A stretch of DNA of 64,000 nt from Duganella sp. Root1480D1 (GTDB lineage: Bacteria > Pseudomonadota > Gammaproteobacteria > Burkholderiales > Burkholderiaceae_D). The notes below the pieces were generated by a model. The model did no database searches and was not told where the DNA came from. It saw only the letters and a list, made by a program, of their open reading frames with translations. The stretch spans positions 187,355 through 251,354 of the forward strand of contig NZ_LMFZ01000048.1 of assembly GCF_001427305.1 (NCBI RefSeq), written 5' to 3'. Every line of letters begins with the position of its first letter. Position 1 is the stretch's first letter. Shown one piece after another: positions 1-8,514 of the stretch. The position numbers and the translations under genes are program-made.

Positions 1-279
1 CTTTCTCCATACTTCGTTCTGATGGAAGGTGAAAAAAGCTGGAATGCCGAAGGCGGAGGAAGTAGTTATCTGCCGAATCTGGGTTCAGTCGACAAATTCC
101 GAAGCCAGGCGGTGCTTGATCTTGCGAGCGAAGTTCAGGCTATCCTCGAGATACATGGATTAATTCGCTTGAGCCATGAGATGTTGGATAAGCCTATCGA
201 CCCTGAATTCGATGTACCTACTGTGCTGTCAGACAGGCCGTTTACCCTATTTGATGCGCTGTTTCATTGGGAGGACTGA
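1..279 (+). CDS. Hypothetical protein, 5' end outside window
   Basis: The frame is open from base 1, so the gene very probably starts upstream; the first Met is at base 22, with no convincing ribosome binding site. The visible 92 residues are acidic with short hydrophobic helical stretches and end in FDALFHWED. I recognise no family. The size and acidity would suit a small immunity or adaptor protein, but nothing in the window supports that. It converges on serB. Confidence 0.5.
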   Translation, partial: LSPYFVLMEGEKSWNAEGGGSSYLPNLGSVDKFRSQAVLDLASEVQAILEIHGLIRLSHEMLDKPIDPEFDVPTVLSDRPFTLFDALFHWED

Positions 280-319
280 GGCCGGGGCCCTTTAAGACGG
301 CCTGACAAGCGAACAAAAT

Positions 320-334
320 GTCCGATTGCCGGAC
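320..334 (-). terminator. Probable rho-independent terminator of serB
   Basis: Read on the minus strand, just past the serB stop, GTCCG-N5-CGGAC forms a 5-bp GC-rich stem followed by ATTTTGTT. The stem is short, so the call is moderate. Confidence 0.45.
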
Positions 335-347
335 CTGACCCCGACTT

Positions 348-1211
348 TTAATGCGCTAGCAGGTTGAGGATGCCGTCCAGGCCGACGAAGTTGAGGGCTA
401 CGTTGGCTTGTTCGCGCACCACTGGCTTGGCGCGGAAGGCGACCGACATGCCGGAGATGCCCATCATCTTCAGGTCGTTGGCGCCGTCGCCCATCACGAT
501 GGCTTGCTCCGGCAAGATGCCAATGGCGGCGCAGACGTGTTCGACGGTGTTGCGCTTGACGGTGGCGTCAATGATTTCGCCGGTCACTTTGCCGGTCAGC
601 TTGCCGTCGACGATTTCCAGTTCATTTGCACGGGTGAAGTCGAGGCCAAGGCGCGTTTTCAGGCGCTCGGTGAAGAAGGTGAAGCCGCCCGATACCAGCA
701 GGGTTTTCAGGCCGGCGGCTTGCACCGCTTTCAGCATGTTCTCGGCGCCCATCGACAGGCGCAAGCGTTCTTCGTAGACGCGCTCCAGGGCCGAGGCTTC
801 CAGGCCTTCCAACAGCGCCACGCGGCGCTTCAGGCTTTCGGAGAAATCAAGTTCGCCGCGCATGGCTGCTTCGGTGATTTCCGCCACCTGAGGCTTCAGG
901 CCTTGCATGTCGGCGATTTCGTCGATGCACTCGATGGTGATCAGGGTCGAATCCATATCCATTGCCACCAGCTTGAATTCGTCCAGGCGGCGCACGCCCA
1001 TCATGTAGGTGGCGTCGAGCTGGGCCGCCTGGGCTGCAATCTCGATGGTCTGGCGCAGGGCCGGTGTGAAGCTGATTCCTTCGCAGCGCACGGCGTTGTC
1101 GGAAATCGTCACTACATTCTTCGGCGCGGTCAGGGCGGCAATGCGCTGCAGTCGTGCGGCGCATTCGCCGACGCCTTGCAGCACAAGGTTCATGGTCATG
1201 TCGTTGTTCAT
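348..1211 (-). CDS. serB: Phosphoserine phosphatase SerB
   Basis: SerB hydrolyses phosphoserine to serine, the last step of serine biosynthesis, in the cytosol. The 287-residue protein has HAD motif I (MDMDSTL, nucleophile Asp near residue 85), the SGG motif II and GDGANDLKMM as motif IV, plus an N-terminal extension of about 80 residues as in many proteobacterial SerB proteins. The start ATG overlaps the mfd stop by 4 bases (ATGA), which implies translational coupling in an mfd-serB transcript. Family assignment is secure. Confidence 0.95.
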   Translation of the reverse strand: MNNDMTMNLVLQGVGECAARLQRIAALTAPKNVVTISDNAVRCEGISFTPALRQTIEIAAQAAQLDATYMMGVRRLDEFKLVAMDMDSTLITIECIDEIADMQGLKPQVAEITEAAMRGELDFSESLKRRVALLEGLEASALERVYEERLRLSMGAENMLKAVQAAGLKTLLVSGGFTFFTERLKTRLGLDFTRANELEIVDGKLTGKVTGEIIDATVKRNTVEHVCAAIGILPEQAIVMGDGANDLKMMGISGMSVAFRAKPVVREQANVALNFVGLDGILNLLAH

Positions 1212-4200
1212 GTCAGTTGTTTGATGGCGGTCTTGATCTGATTCACGCGGGCCGCCAGGTCAGGCATGTTCGCTGTGATCTTGAGCTTGTCCTGTCCATT
1301 CAGCTTGATGTGACGCTGGTTCTGGATCAGGTGGATGATGCGCATCGGGTCGATCGGCGGCTGGGGCATGAACTGCAGGTTGACCGCTTCCGAGTGGGCA
1401 TCGATCTTGATGATGCCGACGGTCTTGGCGGCGATGCGCAGGCGGTGGGTTTCCACCAGTGCCTTGGCCGGATCGGGCAGTTTGCCGAAGCGGTCGATCA
1501 GCTCCTCTTGCAGGTCGTCGATTGCGTTCTGGGTTTCGCAATTGGCCAGGCGTTTGTAGATCGACAGGCGTTCGTGCACGTCGCCGCAGAAGTCCGCTGG
1601 TAGCAGGGCCGGCGTGTGCAGGTTGATTTCGGTAGTGGTGGCCAGCGGGGCGGCCAGGTCGGGCTCTTTGCCCGCCTTCAGCGCCCGCACGGCTTCGTTC
1701 AGCATATCGGTGTAGAGCTGGAAGCCGACTTCCAGCATTTCGCCGGACTGGTTTTCGCCCAGCACCTCGCCGGCGCCGCGGATTTCCAGGTCATGCATGG
1801 CGAGGTAGAAGCCGGAGCCCAGTTCTTCCATCTGCTGGATGGCGTCGAGGCGGCGTTGCGCCTGCTTGGTCAAGCCTTGCACGTCGGTCACCAGCAGGTA
1901 GGCATAAGCCTGGTGGTGCGAACGGCCGACACGCCCGCGCAACTGGTGCAACTGCGCCAGGCCGAACTTGTCGGCGCGGTGCATGATGATGGTGTTCGCG
2001 GTCGGCACGTCGATACCGGTTTCGATAATCGTGGTGCAGAGCAGGATGTTGTAGCGCTGCGCCACGAAGTCGCGCATCACTTTTTCCAGGTCGCGCTCGT
2101 GCATCTGGCCGTGGGCGACTGCGATGCGCGCTTCCGGCAGCATTTCGGTCAGCTTGGCCAGGCGGTTCTGGATGGTTTCGACTTCGTTATGCAGGAAGTA
2201 GACCTGGCCGCCGCGTTTCAGTTCACGCAGGACTGCTTCGCGGATGATGGAGTCGTTTTCGCTGCGCACGAAGGTCTTGATGGCAAGGCGTTTTTGCGGC
2301 GCCGTTGCGATCACGGAGAAGTCGCGCAGTCCTTCCAGCGCCATGCCCAGGGTACGCGGGATCGGCGTTGCCGTCAGGGTCAATACGTCGACTTCGGCGC
2401 GCAGGGACTTCAGCGCTTCTTTCTGGCGCACGCCGAAACGGTGTTCTTCGTCGATGATGACCAGGCCGAGGCGGTCGAATTTGACATCGTCGGACAGCAG
2501 CTTGTGGGTGCCGATCACGATGTCCAGCGTGCCGTCCTGCATGCCTTTGATGGCGTTGGCGATCTCTTTGCCGGTGCGGAAGCGCGACATCTCGGCAATG
2601 CGCACAGGCCAGTCGGCGAAGCGGTCGGCGAAGGTCTGGGCGTGCTGTTCTGCCAGCAGGGTGGTCGGTGCGAGGATGGCGACCTGCTTGCCGCCCATGA
2701 CGGCGATGAAAGCTGCGCGCAGGGCGACCTCGGTCTTGCCGAAACCGACGTCGCCGCACACCAGGCGGTCCATCGGCTTGCCGGAGGTCATATCCTTGAT
2801 CACGTTCATGATCGCGGCTGCCTGGTCGGGTGTTTCGTCGAAGCCGAAGCTGTCGGCGAAGCGTTCGTAATCGTGCGAGGAGTATTCGAATGAGTGGCCC
2901 TGGCGCGCGGCGCGGCGGGCATACAGGTTGAGCAGCTCGGCGGCAGTGTCGCGTACCTGTTCGGCAGCCTTGCGCTTGGCCTTGTCCCATTGGCCGGAGC
3001 CGAGGGTGTGCAGCGGGGCGTCGTCGGGCGAGGCGCCGGAGTAGCGCGAGATCACATGCAGCTGCGAGACCGGAACATACAGCTTGCTCTCCTTGGCGTA
3101 TTCCAGGTGCAGGAATTCGGTCTCGCCTTCGCCCAGGTCCATGCTGACCAGGCCCATATAGCGGCCAATGCCGTGGTTGATGTGCACCACCGGGTCGCCG
3201 ATCTTGAGCTCGGACAGGTCGCGCACCATCGATTCGACTTGCGTGACCGCTTCCTGTTTCTTGCGGCCGGCGCGGCGGCCGGTGCCGGCATACAGCTCGG
3301 TCTCGGTGATGAAGGCAATGCCTTCATCCAGTTCGAAGCCGGCGTGCAGCGGCGAAACTCCCAATACAAACTTGGCGTCGCTGGCGAGGAAGCCGTCGAA
3401 GCCTTCGATCAGGGCCGGCGACAGGTCGAATTCGGCGAAATACTGTTGCAGGGTCTCGCGGCGGCCGTTGGTTTCGGCGCAGATCATCACGCGGCGGCCG
3501 GACTTCATCAGGTAGGCGCGCAGGTTGGTCAGCGGGTCGTCCAGGTGGCGGTTGACCGCGATGTTCGGTACCGGTGCCGACAATTCGGACGAAGGCAGCG
3601 ACATGTCGCGCGAGATGGCGATCCTTGGGTGCGGCTTGGCCAGTACGAAGAACTGCTCGTCGCCAAGGAAGATGTCTTGCGGCGGCAGGATCGGGCGCTC
3701 GCGGTCCGCCTTCAGGAATTTGTAGCGCGATTCGGTATCGGCCCAGAAACGCTTGATGGCGGCGTCGATGTCGCCAACCATCGCCACGCTGGCCTCGGCC
3801 GGCAGGTAGTCGAAGAAGGTGGCGGTTTCGTCGAAGAACAGCGGCAGGTAGTACTCGATGCCGGCGGAGGCGATGCCGCTGCTGATGTCTTTATACACCA
3901 CGGCACGCGACGGGTCGCCTTCGAATGTCTCGCGCCAGCGGCTGCGGAAAGCCGTGCGCGAGGCTTCGTCCATCGGGAACTCGCGGCCAGGCAGCAGTCG
4001 CACTTCCTTGACCGGGTACAGCGAGCGCTGGGTATCGGCGTCGAAGGTGCGGATGGTTTCGATGGTGTCGCCGAACAGGTCAAGGCGGTAAGGCAGGGCG
4101 GAACCCATCGGGAACAGGTCGATCAGGCCGCCGCGCACCGAATATTCGCCGGGCGACATCACCTGGGTGACGTGGGTGTAGCCGGCCAGGGTCAGTTGCG

Positions 4201-4639
4201 ACTTGAGCCTGGCCTCGTCCAGCGACTCGCCCTGCTTGAAGAAGAAGGTGTAGGCGGCCAGGAACGAGGGCGGCGCCATGCGTACCAGGGCGGTGGTGGC
4301 CGGGATGATGGCGACGTCGCACTGGCCGGTCTGGATCTCGTGCAGGGTTGCCAGCCGCTCGGACACCAGGTCCTGGTGCGGCGAGAACGCATCGTAGGGC
4401 AGGGTTTCCCAGTCGGGCAGCAAATGGCAGCGCAGGCCGCCGTTGGCAAACCATGGGATTTCGGCCAGCAGGCGCTGGCCGTCGCTGGCCTGCGCTACCA
4501 CTACGGCCAGCATCTGGCCGCGTGCTTTCAATTCGAGTGCCGCATGCGCCAGCGCGTAGGCGTCACCGGAGCCGAACAGGTTGGGCAACGCGAAGCGGTT
4601 GCCGGGCTTGGGAAGTGCTTTTTTGAAGTCGAAAGGCAT
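1208..4639 (-). CDS. mfd: Transcription-repair coupling factor Mfd
   Basis: Mfd displaces RNA polymerase stalled at DNA lesions and recruits UvrA. The 1143 residues match the usual family length. Visible in order: the UvrB-like N-terminal region (about 1-350), the polymerase-interacting region around 470-550, the SF2 translocase with Walker A (GDVGFGKTE) and DEEH box (DEEHRFG), the helicase C lobe with QLRGRVGR, and the C-terminal regulatory domain. No strong Shine-Dalgarno precedes the ATG. A TATAAT-like -10 lies at 4685-4690 on this strand. Confidence 0.97.
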   Translation of the reverse strand: MPFDFKKALPKPGNRFALPNLFGSGDAYALAHAALELKARGQMLAVVVAQASDGQRLLAEIPWFANGGLRCHLLPDWETLPYDAFSPHQDLVSERLATLHEIQTGQCDVAIIPATTALVRMAPPSFLAAYTFFFKQGESLDEARLKSQLTLAGYTHVTQVMSPGEYSVRGGLIDLFPMGSALPYRLDLFGDTIETIRTFDADTQRSLYPVKEVRLLPGREFPMDEASRTAFRSRWRETFEGDPSRAVVYKDISSGIASAGIEYYLPLFFDETATFFDYLPAEASVAMVGDIDAAIKRFWADTESRYKFLKADRERPILPPQDIFLGDEQFFVLAKPHPRIAISRDMSLPSSELSAPVPNIAVNRHLDDPLTNLRAYLMKSGRRVMICAETNGRRETLQQYFAEFDLSPALIEGFDGFLASDAKFVLGVSPLHAGFELDEGIAFITETELYAGTGRRAGRKKQEAVTQVESMVRDLSELKIGDPVVHINHGIGRYMGLVSMDLGEGETEFLHLEYAKESKLYVPVSQLHVISRYSGASPDDAPLHTLGSGQWDKAKRKAAEQVRDTAAELLNLYARRAARQGHSFEYSSHDYERFADSFGFDETPDQAAAIMNVIKDMTSGKPMDRLVCGDVGFGKTEVALRAAFIAVMGGKQVAILAPTTLLAEQHAQTFADRFADWPVRIAEMSRFRTGKEIANAIKGMQDGTLDIVIGTHKLLSDDVKFDRLGLVIIDEEHRFGVRQKEALKSLRAEVDVLTLTATPIPRTLGMALEGLRDFSVIATAPQKRLAIKTFVRSENDSIIREAVLRELKRGGQVYFLHNEVETIQNRLAKLTEMLPEARIAVAHGQMHERDLEKVMRDFVAQRYNILLCTTIIETGIDVPTANTIIMHRADKFGLAQLHQLRGRVGRSHHQAYAYLLVTDVQGLTKQAQRRLDAIQQMEELGSGFYLAMHDLEIRGAGEVLGENQSGEMLEVGFQLYTDMLNEAVRALKAGKEPDLAAPLATTTEINLHTPALLPADFCGDVHERLSIYKRLANCETQNAIDDLQEELIDRFGKLPDPAKALVETHRLRIAAKTVGIIKIDAHSEAVNLQFMPQPPIDPMRIIHLIQNQRHIKLNGQDKLKITANMPDLAARVNQIKTAIKQLT

Positions 4640-4684
4640 GCAAACGTGGCGCTAACTGAGGAGACACTAATATGCTGGCCCCAC

Positions 4685-4690
4685 ATTATA
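4685..4690 (-). promoter_or_regulatory. Candidate -10 box for mfd
   Basis: A perfect TATAAT on the minus strand, 46 bases upstream of the mfd ATG, in the short gap after lifO. No good -35 hexamer is present at 16-18 bp, so this is tentative. Confidence 0.35.
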
Positions 4691-4700
4691 GTGCAAGCAC

Positions 4701-5645
4701 CTATTCGTAGGCGCCCAGCCGTTTTTGCTCCGATGATGTAAAAAGATTATCGCGCAGTTGCTGGACGGCGGCCTGGTATTCGCTCAGGCCGGCGCTTGCA
4801 GAACGGTAGGCAGCGACCCTGCGCAGCCATGCGGCCTGCTCCTGGTCCAGCAGGGCCAGACGGCTGGCGGCTTGCGGGTCGAATGCCGCTGCGCGCAGGC
4901 GGAACACGTCATCGTCGCTGGCGCCGCTGCCGCGTGCTGCCGAGACCTGCTGCTCGACGCTCAGCACCCGCAGCGGGGCGCTGCGTTCTTCCCGCAGCGC
5001 GGGCGGCAGGTTGCGGTCAAGCTCCGCCATCCGTTGCAGGCGTTGGGCGGGCGTCAGGTTTTTATCGTCCATTAGCGCAAGGCGGGCGATGGCGTCCTGG
5101 TCGCGGGCGTCGGTATCGCCGAACAGGCCGGCGGCTTCCGCAGCGGAGAAATAACGCTTGCGCAGCTCCTGCATGGCGAGCAGGCGGCTGCGGGCGGCGG
5201 CTGAGAATGAGGCGCTGGATGCTGGGGCACCCTGGCTCCGCTCCGCCTCGGCCAGGGCACGCTTGTAGGCCAGGTATTGGCCGAGCAGGCGCTTGGCTTC
5301 GGCGGCAGCGGCGGGTTTCAGGCGCCGTTCCAGCTCCTTCTCGATACCGGCACGGATGGCAGGCAATTGGGCCTCGCCTAGTGCCGACAGGTAGTAGTCG
5401 AACAGGTGGCGCAGTTCTGCGTCGACATTCAGCGCGCCACCTTCAGCGGCAACCAGGCGCCCGTCGGGCTGGGTGCCGGCCATCGAGGGGACGAATGGGA
5501 GCGCGGTGACTGGCGCCGGCGCTGGCAGCACCGGCTGGGCGCCGGAGCTGGGCGGCTGCGCTCCTGCCACATAAGCCCAGAGGGCCAACGCGCCGGCTGC
5601 CGCCACGGCGCACGCGGTCAATCCCGCCCGTCCCCGGGCGTTCAC
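4701..5645 (-). CDS. lifO: Lipase-specific foldase (lipase chaperone)
   Basis: Lif proteins are inner-membrane-anchored periplasmic chaperones that fold one cognate secreted lipase. The 314 residues begin with an uncleaved-looking N-terminal hydrophobic anchor (about 8-28), then an Ala/Pro-rich linker. They contain RHLFDYYLSALGE, which fits the foldase signature R-x-x-F-D-Y-(F/C)-L-(S/T)-A with Tyr at the variable site. The helical C-terminal half is Arg/Leu/Ala-rich as in the family. Its start overlaps the lipase stop by 4 bases, the expected coupled lipA-lifO pair. Confidence 0.93.
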   Translation of the reverse strand: MNARGRAGLTACAVAAAGALALWAYVAGAQPPSSGAQPVLPAPAPVTALPFVPSMAGTQPDGRLVAAEGGALNVDAELRHLFDYYLSALGEAQLPAIRAGIEKELERRLKPAAAAEAKRLLGQYLAYKRALAEAERSQGAPASSASFSAAARSRLLAMQELRKRYFSAAEAAGLFGDTDARDQDAIARLALMDDKNLTPAQRLQRMAELDRNLPPALREERSAPLRVLSVEQQVSAARGSGASDDDVFRLRAAAFDPQAASRLALLDQEQAAWLRRVAAYRSASAGLSEYQAAVQQLRDNLFTSSEQKRLGAYE

Positions 5646-6550
5646 AGGCCCATTCCCTGCAGGCGGTTGGCGTGCTGCCGGAACAGCGTCACCGGACTGG
5701 TTTCGAACAGGTGCGTGATGCCGACCATCTGGTTGACCTCATCGAGATGGTTCATCCAGTAGTCGTCGCGGATCACGCGGCCCAGGTGGGAGGAGCAGCT
5801 CGCCACCAGGCCGTCGTTCCTGGCGCCGCCAAATGCGATCGAGGTCACGGCCAGGAAGGGATCGGCGGGGTCGAAGATGTTGGTATACGGCGTGCCGCCG
5901 CTCCAGGAGAAGTAGTACACGCCATTGGCCTGGTGCGCGCCTTCGCCGCAGGCAGTCGAAGGCAGGCCGGCGGGATGGCGCGCGTTGAAGGCAGCGGTGC
6001 CGGCAGTGCTGAGCGATTGTGCCGCGGCGTAGGCATCCTGGGGCAGCGAAGAGCTGCCGGAAATCAGACCGAGGAAGCCGCCCAGCGCGTTGCCAATACT
6101 GTACACCAGGTCCGGCGCAGCACCGACCAGGACATCGGCCACCCTGGAGCCTTTATTCACGCCGCCAATGCTGGTCACGGAGGCCACCAGGTCCGGCCTC
6201 ACCGAGGCGACATAGCGCGAGGTCGGGCCGCCGTGGCTATGGCCAATCAGGTGGACCTTTTCCGCGCCAGTGGCGGCAAGGACCTGGCGCACCTGGAACA
6301 GAAGCTGCTCGCCGCGCACTTCCGTACTGTTGGCCGCTGAAACGGAGGTCACATAAACCTGCGCGCCGCCGCTGCGCAGCGCACCCGGGATGCCATAAAA
6401 GTATTCGAGTGGCCCCAGGCTGTCGAACCCGAACAGGCCGTGGACCAGGACGATGGGATAGCGGGTCTGCGTGTAGCCGGTTGCGGAAGCGGGGAGTGCG
6501 GTGATCGCGATGAACAGTACCGATAGCAGCTGCCAGACGAACTTCTTCAT
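5642..6550 (-). CDS. lipA: Secreted triacylglycerol lipase (foldase-dependent)
   Basis: This is an alpha/beta-hydrolase lipase of the Burkholderia/Pseudomonas foldase-dependent type. I start it at 6550 (302 residues), where AGGAGG (6555-6560) sits 4 bases upstream and a signal peptide MKKF...ALPASA follows; an earlier in-frame Met at 6616 lacks a site. It shows the oxyanion region VLVHGLFGFDS, the nucleophile elbow GHSHGG, a C-terminal His in MNHLDEVNQ, and two Cys (STACGE, ASCSSH) that could form the conserved disulfide. Export is presumably by Sec and then type II secretion. Confidence 0.93.
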   Translation of the reverse strand: MKKFVWQLLSVLFIAITALPASATGYTQTRYPIVLVHGLFGFDSLGPLEYFYGIPGALRSGGAQVYVTSVSAANSTEVRGEQLLFQVRQVLAATGAEKVHLIGHSHGGPTSRYVASVRPDLVASVTSIGGVNKGSRVADVLVGAAPDLVYSIGNALGGFLGLISGSSSLPQDAYAAAQSLSTAGTAAFNARHPAGLPSTACGEGAHQANGVYYFSWSGGTPYTNIFDPADPFLAVTSIAFGGARNDGLVASCSSHLGRVIRDDYWMNHLDEVNQMVGITHLFETSPVTLFRQHANRLQGMGL

Positions 6551-6554
6551 AAAG

Positions 6555-6560
6555 CCTCCT
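6555..6560 (-). promoter_or_regulatory. Ribosome binding site deciding the lipA start
   Basis: A perfect AGGAGG on the minus strand, 4 bases before ATG at 6550. It fixes the lipase start 22 codons inside the longest open frame. Confidence 0.8.
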
Positions 6561-6734
6561 GTGCTGATTGGTTGTTGGAGAGTCCAATCTAGCACCGGCG
6601 ACGCGCTGCGCGACAAGATTGCGGAATTAGCACGGTGGGTTCCTTCAGTGCCAAATCACTTTGTTGCACGAATGGCGCACGGGCATGCGATTCCGTTGAC
6701 GCACGGGAATTTAAGTCCGATGCCGGGAAAAGTT

Positions 6735-7505
6735 TCAGGCTGGGCAGAGCAGCAGGATGGCCGTGATGTTGTCGCGGCTGCCATCCAGCTTGGCTTTTTC
6801 GATCAATGCGGCACAGGTTTCAGGCAAGTTATCCGGGCCGGCGTTTGCCAACAGTGCGGACAAATCCTCCTGCGTCGAGGCCCCGTACAAGCCATCACTG
6901 CATAGCAAATAAAGGTCGCCGGGCGCCAGCTTGTGGGTGAACACGTCCGGACGCACCTCTTCGCCTGGTCCAATGGCCTGCAGCAGCAGGTTCCGCGGCG
7001 GCAGAATGCCTTTCATGCCAGCCTCCAGCGCCTGCTGGTACAGCGTCTGATCGTGGGTGAGCTGCGCCAGGTGCCCGTCGCGATAGCGATAGATACGGCT
7101 ATCGCCGACGTGGAAGATGAACGCGGGGCCGTCTGCCTGCGGCTGCCACATGCCGGTCAGCGTAGTCCCCATCCCATAGCCGTCTGCCAGGCCGGCGGCT
7201 GAATTGTTGCGGAACAGGGTACTGTTGGAAAACAGGACCGCTTCATGCAACTGGCGCAGCGCCTCCGTATCGCTGCCCGGCACGTGCTGGGCGCGCAGGT
7301 GCTTCCACACCAGCAGCAAGGCTTCGGTGCTGGCGATATCGCCACCGACATGGCCCCCCATGCCGTCGGCGACGGCGACCAGGTTCGATTCCGGCAGCAG
7401 CAGCAGGTTGTCCTGGTTGCTGGGGCGTACTGTGCCCACGTCAGTCAATCCATAGGCCAGGCCCATGGCCATCTGCTGCAATACCGGCGGCGACAGCGGG
7501 ATCAT
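6735..7505 (-). CDS. PP2C-family serine/threonine protein phosphatase
   Basis: A 256-residue PPM/PP2C phosphatase. Near the N terminus it has GTVRPSNQDN and VAVADGMGGHVGGDIAS (metal-binding Asp/Gly), then HVGDSRIYRYRDG and LLCSDGLYG, and SRDNITAILL at the C terminus, all family signatures. The length matches stand-alone bacterial Stp/PrpC enzymes, which use Mn/Mg to dephosphorylate Ser/Thr. Its start overlaps the upstream gene by 4 bases (ATGA), and it sits in one transcription unit with a periplasmic binding protein and PBP1A. No partner kinase is in the window. Confidence 0.92.
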   Translation of the reverse strand: MIPLSPPVLQQMAMGLAYGLTDVGTVRPSNQDNLLLLPESNLVAVADGMGGHVGGDIASTEALLLVWKHLRAQHVPGSDTEALRQLHEAVLFSNSTLFRNNSAAGLADGYGMGTTLTGMWQPQADGPAFIFHVGDSRIYRYRDGHLAQLTHDQTLYQQALEAGMKGILPPRNLLLQAIGPGEEVRPDVFTHKLAPGDLYLLCSDGLYGASTQEDLSALLANAGPDNLPETCAALIEKAKLDGSRDNITAILLLCPA

Positions 7506-8512
7506 TTGATTTGCTCCGCAAACTGCAGCACGCGGGCCGGCGGCATCATGCCGAGCTGGCGTGCCACGTCCATGTTGACGAGGTAAGAGTAAGTACCCGG
7601 CGTTTCAATCGGAAGCGCGGCGGGCTTGACGCGATGGTACAGGATCTGGGCCGCCTTATGGGCGGTCAGGCGCCCGACATTCTTATAGCCGGCCACCAGG
7701 CCAAACAAGGCGCTGCCGTCGCGCAGCGCTACCTCGGCGGCGGAAAATACCGGCAGGCCGAGCGCCAATGCGGTTTCCGTGACCAGGATGCGCTGGGAAG
7801 CGATGAAGCTGTCGGGGCCGATATAGATCAGTTGCGTCTTGCGTTCCGCGAACTCCTGCAGCATTTCAGGAATTGCGTCGGGGCGCGGTTGACCGGTCTC
7901 GTCCAGCGGTACCGCATGGGCTGTGAATTCAACCCCGATGTGTTCCGATTCCGCGCGCATTTCGCGCATGGCGACTTTGGCATTCACTTCGTTCGGGCTG
8001 AAGATGGCGCCAATGCGGTCGAAACGGCGGTAAGTCTGGATCGCGTTCATTTGCTGGCGCGCCGGCACCACGTGGCTGACACCCGTCAGGTTGCGCCGGG
8101 AAGTGGCCAGGCCTGGCACCAGGCCGGCCGCAATCGGCGCGGAAACCATGGTGAACACGATGGGAATTTCAAACTCCTTGGCAGCCACTGCCAGGCTGAC
8201 CGGAGTGCCCCAGGTGTAAATCAGGTCTGCGTGCCAGGCGCGGGCTTCATCCAGCAAGGCTGGCACGCGGCTGGCGTCCATGTCCACGCTGCGCACCATG
8301 ATCTCCGCGTCAAGGTGCTTGTCCCTGAACCATTGGTGAAAGCCGGCTTCAACGTCGGTCTCGCCGCGGAACAGGATCATGTAGATGCGCGGGACATGTG
8401 GGCTGGCACCGTAGGCGCTGGCGGCCGGGGCGATGGCTGCCAGCGGTGCAAGCACCGCGGCAGCGCCGAGCAGGCGCCGGCGCCGGAACGATGGAGCCCG
8501 TTGGCCCGGCAT
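7502..8512 (-). CDS. ABC-type substrate-binding protein (PF04392-like)
   Basis: A 336-residue exported protein. The N terminus has Arg-rich FRRRRLLGAAAVLAP followed by a hydrophobic stretch and Ala-rich cleavage region, suggesting Sec or possibly Tat export. The body resembles the ABC_sub_bind (YnjB/TrpX-like) family: a Rossmann-type periplasmic fold with segments such as LIYTWGTPVSLAVA and IGAIFSPNE. No permease or ATPase is adjacent, so it is an orphan binding protein or a ligand sensor. It starts 2 bases after the PBP1A stop, within the same operon. Confidence 0.75.
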   Translation of the reverse strand: MPGQRAPSFRRRRLLGAAAVLAPLAAIAPAASAYGASPHVPRIYMILFRGETDVEAGFHQWFRDKHLDAEIMVRSVDMDASRVPALLDEARAWHADLIYTWGTPVSLAVAAKEFEIPIVFTMVSAPIAAGLVPGLATSRRNLTGVSHVVPARQQMNAIQTYRRFDRIGAIFSPNEVNAKVAMREMRAESEHIGVEFTAHAVPLDETGQPRPDAIPEMLQEFAERKTQLIYIGPDSFIASQRILVTETALALGLPVFSAAEVALRDGSALFGLVAGYKNVGRLTAHKAAQILYHRVKPAALPIETPGTYSYLVNMDVARQLGMMPPARVLQFAEQIK

Positions 8513-8514
8513 GC

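Noticed and set aside
6648-6653. TGGCAC upstream of lipA as a sigma-54 promoter half
   Set aside because: Some Pseudomonas lipase genes use sigma-54, but no TTGC lies at the required spacing here.
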